Source of the DNA: JARFQW01 sp963842955
Lineage (GTDB): Bacteria > Pseudomonadota > Gammaproteobacteria > Steroidobacterales > XN24
Length of the DNA: 64,000 bases
Assembly (NCBI GenBank): GCA_963842955.1
Contig: CAWJIJ010000011.1
Coordinates: 372,001-436,000 of the forward strand
Direction: 5' to 3'
The notes beneath the pieces were generated by a model, which was given only the letters and a program-made list of their open reading frames with translations, did not search any database and was not told the DNA's origin. Made by a program: the position numbers and the translations under genes. How positions within the stretch are numbered: position 1 is the first letter of the stretch; the number at the start of each line of letters is the position of its first letter. This document shows, piece after piece, positions 15,453-23,941 of this stretch.

Positions 15453-15944
15453 ATGGTATCAGGACCCGAGACCCCGAACACGCGCCAGGAAGAAATCCAG
15501 CGCGTGATCCACAAGACCCTTGTATTCGGCGAGTTGTCCGCGAAAGCGGCCGGCGGCGAGACATTCGAGGACCCCGTCGTTCAGACCTATTTTCTGCACT
15601 ACCTGTTCGGCGCGGTCATGGCCCTCGGGGAGCACGGCTCGCTAACCGAAGCCCTGACCGAGGAGGAACGGGTCAATGCCATGGGCAGCGCGTTGATGAC
15701 CTTCGAGGATGCGACCCGTGAGGACGTGATGGGCACGCTCAAGATGATCTACCGCGCGCAGGACGCGGCGGCCCTGGACATTCAGACGGAAGGCCGCAAG
15801 GCCGCTACCGCCTGGGATTTCGGCAGCGTCGAAGGTCCAACCGCCCGTTTCGCGGAACTGCTCGCCGAGCCCGGCCGTCTGCCCAGGGAAGTGGAACCCT
15901 CGTCGCCCCTGGGTCCGGCAACGCCCCCCGCCGGCGCAGCCTGA
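15453..15944 (+). CDS. Hypothetical helical protein upstream of purC
   Basis: 163 residues starting MVSGPETPNTRQEE. The middle is helical with a repeating pattern (QRVIHKTLVFGELSAKA, YFLHYLFGAVMALGEHG, EERVNAMGSALMTFEDATREDVMGTLKMIYRAQ). The C-terminus is proline-rich and probably flexible. I recognise no named family and see no signal peptide or cysteine motif. It ends 4 bp before purC, so it is very likely co-transcribed with it. Function unknown. Confidence 0.7.
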   Translation: MVSGPETPNTRQEEIQRVIHKTLVFGELSAKAAGGETFEDPVVQTYFLHYLFGAVMALGEHGSLTEALTEEERVNAMGSALMTFEDATREDVMGTLKMIYRAQDAAALDIQTEGRKAATAWDFGSVEGPTARFAELLAEPGRLPREVEPSSPLGPATPPAGAA

Positions 15945-15948
15945 TCTG

Positions 15949-16845
15949 ATGAGCGTCGTTTTCGAGTCCCGCCTGCCGGGCCTGGAACGCGTTCACCAGG
16001 GCAAGGTGAGGGACGTCTACGCCCTCGATCCGGATCGCTTGCTGATCGTCGCCACTGACCGCCTGTCGGCCTTCGACGTGGTTCTTCCAGACCCGATTCC
16101 CGGCAAGGGAGAGATTCTGACCCAGATCTCCAACTTCTGGTTCGGGCGGACCGGGCACATTATCGAGAACCACCTGCTGCCCACACCACCGGCAGCGGTG
16201 CTGCCCGATAGCGTGGACGCCGATGACTACCGGCTGCGGTCTATTGTCACCCGACGCCTGCGTCCGCTGCCGGTGGAGGCCGTCGTCCGCGGCTACATCA
16301 TCGGTTCGGGATGGAAGGACTACCAGCGTACCGGCGGCATCTGCGGGATCCCCCTGCCGGACGGACTGGCCCTGGCGGATCGGCTGCCGGAACCGATCTT
16401 TACGCCGGCGACGAAGGCCGCCGCAGGCGAGCACGACGAGAACATCGCGTTCGCCGCCGTGCAAAACCTCCTCGGCCATGAGCTTGCGGATCGGGTTCGG
16501 GCCACGGCGCTGGCCTTGTACGGCGAAGCGGCCGAGTACGCGCGAGGGAGGGGAATTCTCATTGCCGATACCAAGTTCGAGTTCGGCCTGGACGACGACA
16601 ACGAGCTCTACCTGATCGACGAGGCCCTGACTCCGGACAGTTCACGCTTCTGGCCCGCGGAAACCTATGTCCCGGGCGCGAGCCCACCCAGCTACGACAA
16701 GCAGTTCGTGCGCGACTATCTCGAGACACTGGACTGGGACAAGACGGCTCCGGGTCCCGCTCTGCCGGCGGAGGTCGTCGACCGCACCCAGGCCAAGTAC
16801 GCCGAAGCCTACGAGCGCCTCACCGGGAATTCCATCGGCGAATGA
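15949..16845 (+). CDS. purC: SAICAR synthase (phosphoribosylaminoimidazole-succinocarboxamide synthase)
   Basis: 298 residues, the longer form similar to yeast Ade1. Signatures: HQGKVRDVYALD, IIVATDRLSAFDVV-like VATDRLSAFDV, VVRGYIIGSGWKDY, and IADTKFEFG followed by LIDEALTPDSSRFW. It joins CAIR and aspartate using ATP in purine synthesis. purE and purK lie 6 kb further on the same strand, separated by unrelated genes. Its last 26 bp overlap the end of the convergent binding-protein gene. Confidence 0.97.
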   Translation: MSVVFESRLPGLERVHQGKVRDVYALDPDRLLIVATDRLSAFDVVLPDPIPGKGEILTQISNFWFGRTGHIIENHLLPTPPAAVLPDSVDADDYRLRSIVTRRLRPLPVEAVVRGYIIGSGWKDYQRTGGICGIPLPDGLALADRLPEPIFTPATKAAAGEHDENIAFAAVQNLLGHELADRVRATALALYGEAAEYARGRGILIADTKFEFGLDDDNELYLIDEALTPDSSRFWPAETYVPGASPPSYDKQFVRDYLETLDWDKTAPGPALPAEVVDRTQAKYAEAYERLTGNSIGE

Positions 16846-17620
16846 TGTCGTGGATGGCCATGACGCCATCGGTAAGGGCCGCGGGACCCGGCTGGAGAAT
16901 CATCGCAGACTTGACCTCGTGGAGTTCCCCGTCGCGAACGGCGGGGACCTCCGCCCAGCCTGGCCGCTCGGCGACGCGGGCGGCACGAAACTTCTTTCCG
17001 CACCAGGACCCGATAACGATATCCGGCGCCCTGCGCACGACCTCCAGCGGGTCCGCAATAATGCGGTCGCGCCCCAGTGGAGCACGTGCCAGCTCGCCGA
17101 AGCAGTCTTCCCCGCCGGCGATAGCGATGAGCTCCGAGACCCAGCGGATACCCGATATCAGGGGATCGTCCCATTCCTCGAAGTAGACACGCGGGCGGCG
17201 CGAAAGCCCGGCTGCCGACTCGCGGATACAGGCCAGTCCGCCCTGGAGCTCGTCCACGAGTCTCTCGGCCGCTCCGGCGGCACCCACCATGCCTCCCAGC
17301 GTGAGAATCATCGAGAAGATCTCGTCGACGCTCCGGTGATTGAAGACATGCACGTCCGCGCCCCGGCGAATGAGTTCCGCCGCGATGTCCGCCTGCAGGT
17401 CAGAAAACCCGAGGACCAGATCCGGCGCCAGATCCAGGATCCGGTCGATCCTGGCGCTGGTGAAGGCTGACACGCGGGGTTTCTCGCGGCGGGCACGGGG
17501 CGGCCTCACGGTAAACCCGGATATCCCGACGATCCTTGCATCCTCGCCCAGCAGGTACAGGGTCTCCGTCGTCTCCTCGGTCAGGCAGACGATACGTTGC
17601 GGATAGGCGCGGGAATTCAT
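16820..17620 (-). CDS. Cobalamin-type periplasmic-binding-fold protein without signal peptide
   Basis: 266 residues from the ATG at 17620. The fold is the BtuF/FhuD type: RIVCLTEETTETLYLLGE at the start, LAPDLVLGFSDLQ, VHVFNHRSVDEIF, and SGIRWVSELIAIAGGEDCF in the second lobe. These are shared with the cobalamin-binding protein family (COG0614). No signal peptide is seen at this start or in the upstream extension, and there is no btuC/btuD beside it. It may be a cytoplasmic or non-classical member; many proteobacteria carry such orphan, leaderless versions. The ligand is inferred only from family membership. Confidence 0.8.
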   Translation of the reverse strand: MNSRAYPQRIVCLTEETTETLYLLGEDARIVGISGFTVRPPRARREKPRVSAFTSARIDRILDLAPDLVLGFSDLQADIAAELIRRGADVHVFNHRSVDEIFSMILTLGGMVGAAGAAERLVDELQGGLACIRESAAGLSRRPRVYFEEWDDPLISGIRWVSELIAIAGGEDCFGELARAPLGRDRIIADPLEVVRRAPDIVIGSWCGKKFRAARVAERPGWAEVPAVRDGELHEVKSAMILQPGPAALTDGVMAIHDIIRRWNSR

Positions 17621-17713
17621 GTGACGGACAACGTAACTCCAGGCAGGTCTGCTTGCCAGCCGCGCCGCACCGTGCAACGCTTTGTTCGGGGCCGCAAGCC
17701 CCGGAGACAATTA

Positions 17714-19090
17714 ATGGAAACTGTGTTCCAGCGAATGCGGGACTTTCTCTGGGCGCCGCCCGGCACCGGTGAATTCCTCGAGCGCACGGCCCGCCGGCTG
17801 GCGCAGTTCATCTATGCCATTGGCCGGGACATCGCCGACGGCCAGCTGACCTTGCGCGCCATGGGCCTGGTCTACACGACCCTGCTGTCCCTTGTGCCGC
17901 TGATGGCATTCAGCTTCTCCGTGCTCAAGGGCTTTGGTGTCCATCGCCAGATCGAGCCCTTGCTTTACAACTTCCTCGAGCCTCTCGGCGAAAAAGGGCA
18001 GGAAATCACCCGTCACATCATCGGGTTCGTCGACAACATCAACGGCAGCGTCCTGGGTGGCGTAGGTCTCGTCGTGCTCCTCTACACCGTGATTTCCATG
18101 GTCCAGAAGGTGGAGGAAAGCTTCAACTACGTGTGGCAGGTAGAAAAGTCGCGAACTATTGGCAGGCGGTTCAGCGACTACCTGAGCGTTATTCTCATCG
18201 GTCCGGTCCTCATGGTGACGGCCATGGGTCTCACGGCGTCGATTTCTTCCTATAGCCTCGTACAGCGAGTTGCAGCTATCGAGCCCTTCGGCACGGGCCT
18301 CATCCTCGCGGGCAAGCTCACACCCTACGTGCTCGTAGTCCTGGTGTTCACGTTTGTCTACGCGTTTGTGCCGAACACGAAGGTTCGCCTTCGTGCCGCC
18401 CTGGTCGGCGGCCTGGCGGCGGGCGTGATCTGGGGCGCCACCGGCCAGATCTTCGCCCGCTTCGTCGTGGGATCGACCCGTTATGCCGCCATTTATTCGA
18501 GCTTTGCGATCGCCATCCTGGCTCTGATCTGGCTCTACGCCAACTGGCTCATTCTCCTCATCGGCGCCCAGATCTCCTATTACGTGCAGTACCCGCGCTA
18601 TCTCCGGACGGGTCACGCCACGGTAGAACTGGGGAACACCCAGCGGGAACGTCTCGCGCTGGAGATCATGTATCTGGCCGGCCAGGCTCACCGTTCGGCA
18701 GCGGTGCTGTCGGCTGAGGATCTGTTACAGCATATCGGTCTGCCGGGCCGGAGCATCGAACCGGTGGCGGCAGCTCTGGAGCGAGCCGGGCTTCTCGTCA
18801 GAACCGACGAGGGACATGTCATGCCCGGCCGCGATACGGACGCGATTCCCCTGGCCGAGGTTCTCGCCGCGGTGCGAGCACCCGTCAGGGAAGGCCTGTT
18901 GCGAACGGACCCACCCGTGGACGCCGTCCTCGACGAGGTGCGCGACTCCATCGAGCAGGGGCTGAACCGTCGGACGGTGCGTGACCTGACCGAACTGGCG
19001 GAAACGGATTCCCCAACGGGGCATCCACCGTCACAGGACAGCGTCCGGGCCCCGGCAACGCTGTTAACTGCCCGCGATCGTCAGCGGTGA
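17714..19090 (+). CDS. YihY/BrkB-family membrane protein with C-terminal winged-helix-like domain
   Basis: 458 residues from the ATG at 17714. The family core has about six membrane helices: LRAMGLVYTTLLSLVPLMAF, LGGVGLVVLLYTVISMV, VILIGPVLMVTAMGL, the segment TPYVLVVLVFTFVYAFVP, and the highly conserved end YSSFAIAILALIWLYANWLI. The family was once called ribonuclease BN, but that activity belongs to another protein; transport or virulence-related roles are proposed. The last 150 residues (LEIMYLAGQA, EDLLQHIGLPG, AALERAGLLVRT) look like an Rrf2-type winged helix, a fusion known in this family. The end overlaps the convergent pmbA by 27 bp. Confidence 0.87.
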   Translation: METVFQRMRDFLWAPPGTGEFLERTARRLAQFIYAIGRDIADGQLTLRAMGLVYTTLLSLVPLMAFSFSVLKGFGVHRQIEPLLYNFLEPLGEKGQEITRHIIGFVDNINGSVLGGVGLVVLLYTVISMVQKVEESFNYVWQVEKSRTIGRRFSDYLSVILIGPVLMVTAMGLTASISSYSLVQRVAAIEPFGTGLILAGKLTPYVLVVLVFTFVYAFVPNTKVRLRAALVGGLAAGVIWGATGQIFARFVVGSTRYAAIYSSFAIAILALIWLYANWLILLIGAQISYYVQYPRYLRTGHATVELGNTQRERLALEIMYLAGQAHRSAAVLSAEDLLQHIGLPGRSIEPVAAALERAGLLVRTDEGHVMPGRDTDAIPLAEVLAAVRAPVREGLLRTDPPVDAVLDEVRDSIEQGLNRRTVRDLTELAETDSPTGHPPSQDSVRAPATLLTARDRQR

Positions 19091-20404
19091 CAGTAGAATG
19101 CTGCCGGTCTGGATGGCGCCGCGCCGGTCCACGTCCGACCCCACGGCCTGGATGCCCGCATACATGTCGCGGAGGTTGCCGGCAATGGTGACCTCCTCGA
19201 CCGGCCGGACGATCTCGCCGTTCTCCACCCAGAATCCGGAGGCGCCGCGAGAGTAGTCTCCGGTCACAGGATTGACCCCCTGGCCCATCAGTTCGGTGAC
19301 CAGAAAGCCCCGGTCCATGGTCTTCATCAGCCCGGCCAGGTCTTCTTCGCCATGGGACACCAGCATATTGTGGATTCCGCCGGCATTGGCGGTGGATTCC
19401 AGCCCCAGACGACGGGCCGAATAGCTGGACAGCACGTAGCCCGACAGCACGCCATCGGCGACCAGGTCCCGATCCGCTGTCGCGACACCTTCCCGGTCAA
19501 ACGAGGCGCTGGCCGCGCCGCGGGGGATGTACGGACGCTCCTGGAACTGCATCCACTCCGGAAAGATCTGCTCGCCCGCGGCATCCAGCAGAAAGCTGGA
19601 CTTGCGATACTGGCTGCCGCCCTTGACCGCGCCAATGAAGTGACCTAGCAAACCCCGGGCCACCTCGGCGGCGAACAGGACCGGGGCTGTACAGGTCTCT
19701 ATCTTCGCTGCGCCGAGCCGGCTGACAGCACGTTGCCCGGCCTGCCGCCCCACCGCTTCCAGGTCGCCGAGGTCGGCGGGATCCCGTGCCCACGCATACC
19801 AGTAGTCACGCTGCATGCCTTGTTCGTCGCTGGCGATCAGAACGCAGCTGACACTGTGGCTGGAGGCGGCGGACCCGCCCAGAAATCCATGGGTATTCCC
19901 ATACAGCCGCTTGCTTCGATGGGTGCTGACCGAGGCCCCCTCGGAATTTGTGATACGGGCATCTTCGGCCATGCCCGCCGCCTCGCATGCCCGCGCGATC
20001 TCGATGGCCTCCTCCGCCGACACCGGCCAGGAATGGTCCAGGTCCAGGTCGGGGAAGTCGGTCGCCATCCGGTCTGCGTCCGCGAGCCCGGAGCAGGGAT
20101 CTTCCGCGGTAAAACGCGCGATGGAACAGGCCTTGTCCACCATGTCCCTGATGGCACCCAGGCTCAGGTCCGAGCTGCTGACGGAGCCCTTTCTGCCGTC
20201 GACATAGACGGTGACGCTGAATCCCCGATCCCGCTGGTGCTCCAGGGTTTCGACTTCGCCCTGGCGCAGATTGACGGACAGGCCGGTGCCCAGGCTCACG
20301 GCGGCCTCAGCCTGCTCGGCGCCACGCTCACGGGCCCGTGACAGGGCCGCGGCGATCACGTCTTCGAGGGAAATGTCGGGTGTCTTGTCCGCGGTCTGGA
20401 TCAT
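19064..20404 (-). CDS. pmbA: Metalloprotease-family protein PmbA/TldE
   Basis: 446 residues, normal length. Family blocks include LRQGEVETLEHQRDRGFSV, VYVDGRKGSVSSSD, FDREGVATADRDLV, NTGGIHNMLVSHG-like NAGGIHNMLVSHGE and the C-terminal SDVDRRGAIQTGSILL. PmbA forms a heterodimer with TldD, which carries the zinc site; together they digest unfolded peptides and process microcin B17 and CcdA in E. coli. tldD is present in this window at 25.4-26.8 kb. Normally pmbA is divergent from darP (yjgA); here an aminotransferase gene has come between. Confidence 0.95.
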   Translation of the reverse strand: MIQTADKTPDISLEDVIAAALSRARERGAEQAEAAVSLGTGLSVNLRQGEVETLEHQRDRGFSVTVYVDGRKGSVSSSDLSLGAIRDMVDKACSIARFTAEDPCSGLADADRMATDFPDLDLDHSWPVSAEEAIEIARACEAAGMAEDARITNSEGASVSTHRSKRLYGNTHGFLGGSAASSHSVSCVLIASDEQGMQRDYWYAWARDPADLGDLEAVGRQAGQRAVSRLGAAKIETCTAPVLFAAEVARGLLGHFIGAVKGGSQYRKSSFLLDAAGEQIFPEWMQFQERPYIPRGAASASFDREGVATADRDLVADGVLSGYVLSSYSARRLGLESTANAGGIHNMLVSHGEEDLAGLMKTMDRGFLVTELMGQGVNPVTGDYSRGASGFWVENGEIVRPVEEVTIAGNLRDMYAGIQAVGSDVDRRGAIQTGSILLSPLTIAGS

Positions 20405-20511
20405 GGGTGCAGGGCCGTCCGGAAAGGCGCGGGAGTTTACCAGAGGTGAGCCGGCCGCGTGCTATCATCCCGCGCCCCGGTGGGTCCGCCCCGTATCGCC
20501 GCAGTGTCTAA

Positions 20512-21750
20512 ATGGACGATCACTCACCCCCAGAACTCGACCTCGACTACGCGCGCAGCCGTTTCCCCGGACTCGCCTCGGGATGGGTCTACATGGACAA
20601 CGCCGGCGGCTCGCTGCCGCTGGGATCGGTCATCGATGCGGTAGCAGACTACATGCGCCACTGGCCGGTACAGCTGGGCGCGACCTATGCGCCCTCCGCC
20701 GAGGCCGGCCGCAGGGTCGATGCCGGCAGGCAGGCCATCGCCCGCCTGATGTCCATGGGCGCGAGCACCCCGGCGGACCCGGGTACGGTTGTCCTCGGCG
20801 CCTCTACAAGCAGCCTGTTTTCCCGCGTGGCCCGAGGCCTGGCACCGGGAATCAGGCCAGGCGACGAAATCGTGGTGACGGCAGTCGACCACGAAGCCAA
20901 TATCTCGCCCTGGCAGCGCCTCGAACGACAGGGCGCCATCGTCCGGACCTGGCCGCTAAACCTCGACACCCTGGCCCTGGAGACCAGCGACCTCGAACCC
21001 CTGCTAGGCGACAGGACCCGGCTGGTGTGCTGCACACACGCATCCAACATACTCGGTTCGGTGACCGACCTTCCGGCCATCAGTCGGCTGACAAAGCAGG
21101 CGGGCGCCAGGCTTTGCGTGGACGGTGTCGCCTACGCGCCTCATCGGGCGATGGCGGTGGCCGACGCGGGCGTGGATTATTACGCCTTCAGTCTCTACAA
21201 GGTTTTCGGCCCCCATTGCGCCGGGCTCTTCGGCCAGAGGGAGGCGCTTCTTGAACTGGACAATCAGAACCACCGCTTCTTCTCGGACGATTATGTGCCG
21301 GGCAAGCTGGAACCCGGCGCGTTTCCCTATGAACTCGTTGCGGCCGCCACCGCCATACCCGACTATCTCGAAGAACTCGGCCGCCGCAGCGGCGGCGACG
21401 CGTTCGCCGCCATTTCTGCCCATGAACGGAGGCTGTCCGGCCGATTGCTCGAGTATCTGGGAACACGTTCCGACGCGAGGATTATGGGGTCCGGCCGGGC
21501 GGACGCCAACCGGCTTCCAACGATCTCGTTCGTGCTGTCTGGCCGGCCATCGGCCTCCGTCCCTCCGGTCACCGACGATGCCCGTCTGGGGATCCGTTTC
21601 GGCCACTTCTATGCGCCGGCGCTGATGACCGCAATGGGCCTGGAGCCCGACGACGGGGTCATTCGCGTCTCCCTCGCCCACTACAACAGCATCGAAGAAG
21701 TGGATCGGCTCATCGAAGTCCTCGAAACGCGGGTGCCGCCGGTCAAATGA
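20512..21750 (+). CDS. Class V aminotransferase / cysteine-desulfurase-like protein
   Basis: 412 residues. PLP-fold signatures: VYMDNAGGSLPL at the start, AVDHEANISPW, CTHASNILGSVTDL, DGVAYAPHRAMAVADAG and the lysine block AFSLYKVFGPHCAGLFG. The SLYKVFGPH form is typical of the cysteine-desulfurase-like subgroup rather than IscS or SufS proper. A catalytic cysteine loop as in IscS is not evident in the C-terminal part, so sulfur transfer is uncertain; the enzyme may act on another amino acid. It overlaps darP by 4 bp (ATGA), so the two are translationally coupled. Confidence 0.85.
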   Translation: MDDHSPPELDLDYARSRFPGLASGWVYMDNAGGSLPLGSVIDAVADYMRHWPVQLGATYAPSAEAGRRVDAGRQAIARLMSMGASTPADPGTVVLGASTSSLFSRVARGLAPGIRPGDEIVVTAVDHEANISPWQRLERQGAIVRTWPLNLDTLALETSDLEPLLGDRTRLVCCTHASNILGSVTDLPAISRLTKQAGARLCVDGVAYAPHRAMAVADAGVDYYAFSLYKVFGPHCAGLFGQREALLELDNQNHRFFSDDYVPGKLEPGAFPYELVAAATAIPDYLEELGRRSGGDAFAAISAHERRLSGRLLEYLGTRSDARIMGSGRADANRLPTISFVLSGRPSASVPPVTDDARLGIRFGHFYAPALMTAMGLEPDDGVIRVSLAHYNSIEEVDRLIEVLETRVPPVK

Positions 21751-22241
21751 CCTCAGCGGACGAGCAACCCAGCAAGAGCCAGCGGAAACGAGATGCTCTG
21801 CACCTCCAGTCGCTGGGCTGCGCCCTGATAGAGGTTCCGGAGGAATCGCTGGCTGCTCTGGACGTACCAGAGAAACTGAAAGATGCCGTGCGGGCGGCGC
21901 GCACGCTGCGGAAACGGGGCGCTATTCACCGGCAGAAGCAGTACATCGGCAAGCTCATGCGCGTCGTCGACCCCGCGCCCATCGAAGCGCTGCTGGAGGC
22001 CAGGCGAGCGCCCGGCAGAGAGGAGGCGCGGCTCCACAAGCTGGCGGAGAGCTGGCGCGAAAAACTCGTCACGGACGCGAGTCGGGTCGAGGCCTTCTGC
22101 CTGGCGTATCCCGGCGCCGACCCGCCGGAACTGTCGAAAGCGATCCGGGCCGCCGTCCGGGAACGCGAAGGCCAGCGCGCGGCTGGCGCAGGCAAAGCCC
22201 TCTACCGCCTGCTCCGGGAGATCATCGCGGCGGCAGGCTAA
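21747..22241 (+). CDS. darP: Ribosome-associated protein DarP/YjgA (DUF615)
   Basis: 164 residues, matching the family length. The N-terminus SKSQRKRDALHLQSLGCALIE and the block RKRGAIHRQKQYIGKLMR are diagnostic of DUF615. The E. coli protein binds late 50S precursors and promotes the last steps of large-subunit maturation. It starts within the stop of the aminotransferase gene. The pmbA-darP neighbourhood is ancestral; the inserted aminotransferase is the unusual part. Confidence 0.95.
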   Translation: MTSADEQPSKSQRKRDALHLQSLGCALIEVPEESLAALDVPEKLKDAVRAARTLRKRGAIHRQKQYIGKLMRVVDPAPIEALLEARRAPGREEARLHKLAESWREKLVTDASRVEAFCLAYPGADPPELSKAIRAAVREREGQRAAGAGKALYRLLREIIAAAG

Positions 22242-22271
22242 TCCCGCCTGCACCGCTGTTAGAATATCCGG

Positions 22272-22778
22272 ATGAAACCTCTCGTCGGCGTCATCATGGG
22301 ATCCAGCTCCGACTGGCCCACCCTCGGGCATGCGGTGGAGACCCTGGAGTCCTTCGCGATCCCCTGCGAGACACAGGTCGTGTCGGCACACCGCACGCCA
22401 GACCTCCTGTTCGCCTACTGCGCTTCCGCGCGGGATCGGGGCCTGGAGGTCATCATCGCCGGTGCCGGCGGGGCCGCGCACCTGCCCGGCATGGCGGCCG
22501 CGAAGACGAGCGTGCCGGTGCTGGGCGTTCCCGTGGAATCCCGGGCGCTCAGCGGCATGGATTCCCTGCTGTCCATCGTTCAGATGCCCGCGGGCATCCC
22601 GGTCGGTACCCTGGCCATCGGCAAAGCCGGGGCGATCAACGCCGCCCTCCTGGCCGCGGCGATCCTCGGCGCCAGCCGGCCCGAGATCCTGGCTGCCGTC
22701 GATGCCTATCGACTGGCCCAGACCCGCCGCGTCCTGGATCGCCCGGACCCGCGACCCAGGGACAGCGAGACCCCATGA
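22272..22778 (+). CDS. purE: N5-carboxyaminoimidazole ribonucleotide mutase
   Basis: 168 residues of a class I PurE: GVIMGSSSDWPTL near the N-terminus, VVSAHRTPDLL with the catalytic histidine, AGAGGAAHLPGMAAAKT, and the VPVES ALSGMDSLLSIVQMP region. It moves the carboxyl group of N5-CAIR to carbon 4 of the imidazole ring. It overlaps purK by 4 bp (ATGA), the usual purEK operon. Confidence 0.97.
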   Translation: MKPLVGVIMGSSSDWPTLGHAVETLESFAIPCETQVVSAHRTPDLLFAYCASARDRGLEVIIAGAGGAAHLPGMAAAKTSVPVLGVPVESRALSGMDSLLSIVQMPAGIPVGTLAIGKAGAINAALLAAAILGASRPEILAAVDAYRLAQTRRVLDRPDPRPRDSETP

Positions 22779-23860
22779 AAGTCGGCATCATCGGCGCGGG
22801 TCAGCTCGGACGCATGCTGGCCCTGGCCGGCTATCCGCTGGGACTCCGATTCGTCTTCCTGGATGCCTCGAGGGATGCCCCCGGGGGACAGGTCGGTGAA
22901 ATCATCGAAGGGCGCTTCGACGATCCCCAGGCGCTGCGGGAGCTCGCGGAGAGGGCAGATGTCGTGACTTTCGATGTCGAAAACGTGCCCGTGGACGCCG
23001 TGGCGGAGATCGCCCGACTGCGGCCCTTTCGACCTTCCGTCGAGGCACTGGGGGCGGCCCAGGACCGGCTCGAGGAGAAGGAACTGCTGACCCGGCTCGG
23101 CGTCCCCGTCGCACCGTTTCGCGCCGTCGGGAGCGCCGCGGAACTGGATGGTGCGATCCGTGAGATTGGCCGGCCGGCGGTGCTGAAAACGCGGCGGCTC
23201 GGCTATGACGGACGCGGTCAGCGCTTCATCCGTGAGGCGGTCGATGCGGCAGGCGCCTGGCAGGCCCTGGGCGCCGTCCCCATGGTGCTGGAAGGGTTCG
23301 TTCCTTTCGAACGCGAGGTCTCGCTCATCGGCGTGCGTTCTGTTAGCGGCGGCAGGGTTTTTTACCCGCTGGCGGAGAACGTTCATGGCGACGGGATTCT
23401 GCGGTATACCAGCGCTCCTTCCGAGGACCCGGAACTCCAGTCCCAGGCCGAGGCGCATATGACCCGGGTCATGGAGCACCTGAATTACGCCGGCGTTCTG
23501 ACCATCGAGTTTTTTGTGCACGACGGCCAGCTTCTGGCCAACGAAATGGCGCCCCGGGTCCATAATTCGGGCCACTGGACCATCGAGGGCGCTGTCACGA
23601 GCCAGTTCGAAAACCATCTTCGCGGCATACTCGATCTGCCCCTTGGAAGTACGCGACCCACAGGCCATTCCGGGATGGTGAACTTTCTCGGCCATCTGCC
23701 CCGCCTGGAGGACATACTGTCGATCCCGACGGCCCGCTTTCACGGGTATGGAAAATCCCCCAGGCCGCAACGCAAGCTGGGCCATTGCACCGTGGTCTGC
23801 GGTTCGGCAGAGGAGCGGGACCAGGCGCTGAACCGGGTGGTCGCACTCTCCGGGGAGTGA
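22775..23860 (+). CDS. purK: N5-carboxyaminoimidazole ribonucleotide synthase
   Basis: 361 residues of an ATP-grasp enzyme: GIIGAGQLGRMLALAG at the start, TFDVENVPVDAV, LKTRRLGYDGRGQ, and NEMAPRVHNSGHWTIEGAVTSQFENH near the end. It carboxylates AIR using ATP and bicarbonate, feeding PurE. Length and all family blocks are intact. The start overlaps the purE stop. Confidence 0.97.
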   Translation: MKVGIIGAGQLGRMLALAGYPLGLRFVFLDASRDAPGGQVGEIIEGRFDDPQALRELAERADVVTFDVENVPVDAVAEIARLRPFRPSVEALGAAQDRLEEKELLTRLGVPVAPFRAVGSAAELDGAIREIGRPAVLKTRRLGYDGRGQRFIREAVDAAGAWQALGAVPMVLEGFVPFEREVSLIGVRSVSGGRVFYPLAENVHGDGILRYTSAPSEDPELQSQAEAHMTRVMEHLNYAGVLTIEFFVHDGQLLANEMAPRVHNSGHWTIEGAVTSQFENHLRGILDLPLGSTRPTGHSGMVNFLGHLPRLEDILSIPTARFHGYGKSPRPQRKLGHCTVVCGSAEERDQALNRVVALSGE

Positions 23861-23941
23861 CGGCCGTCATTTGACCGGCGCTCCGTGCGTCGTATAGTGC
23901 CGGGAGGATAGGGGGATGCCCCTCTCGCGCGGAAACAAACC

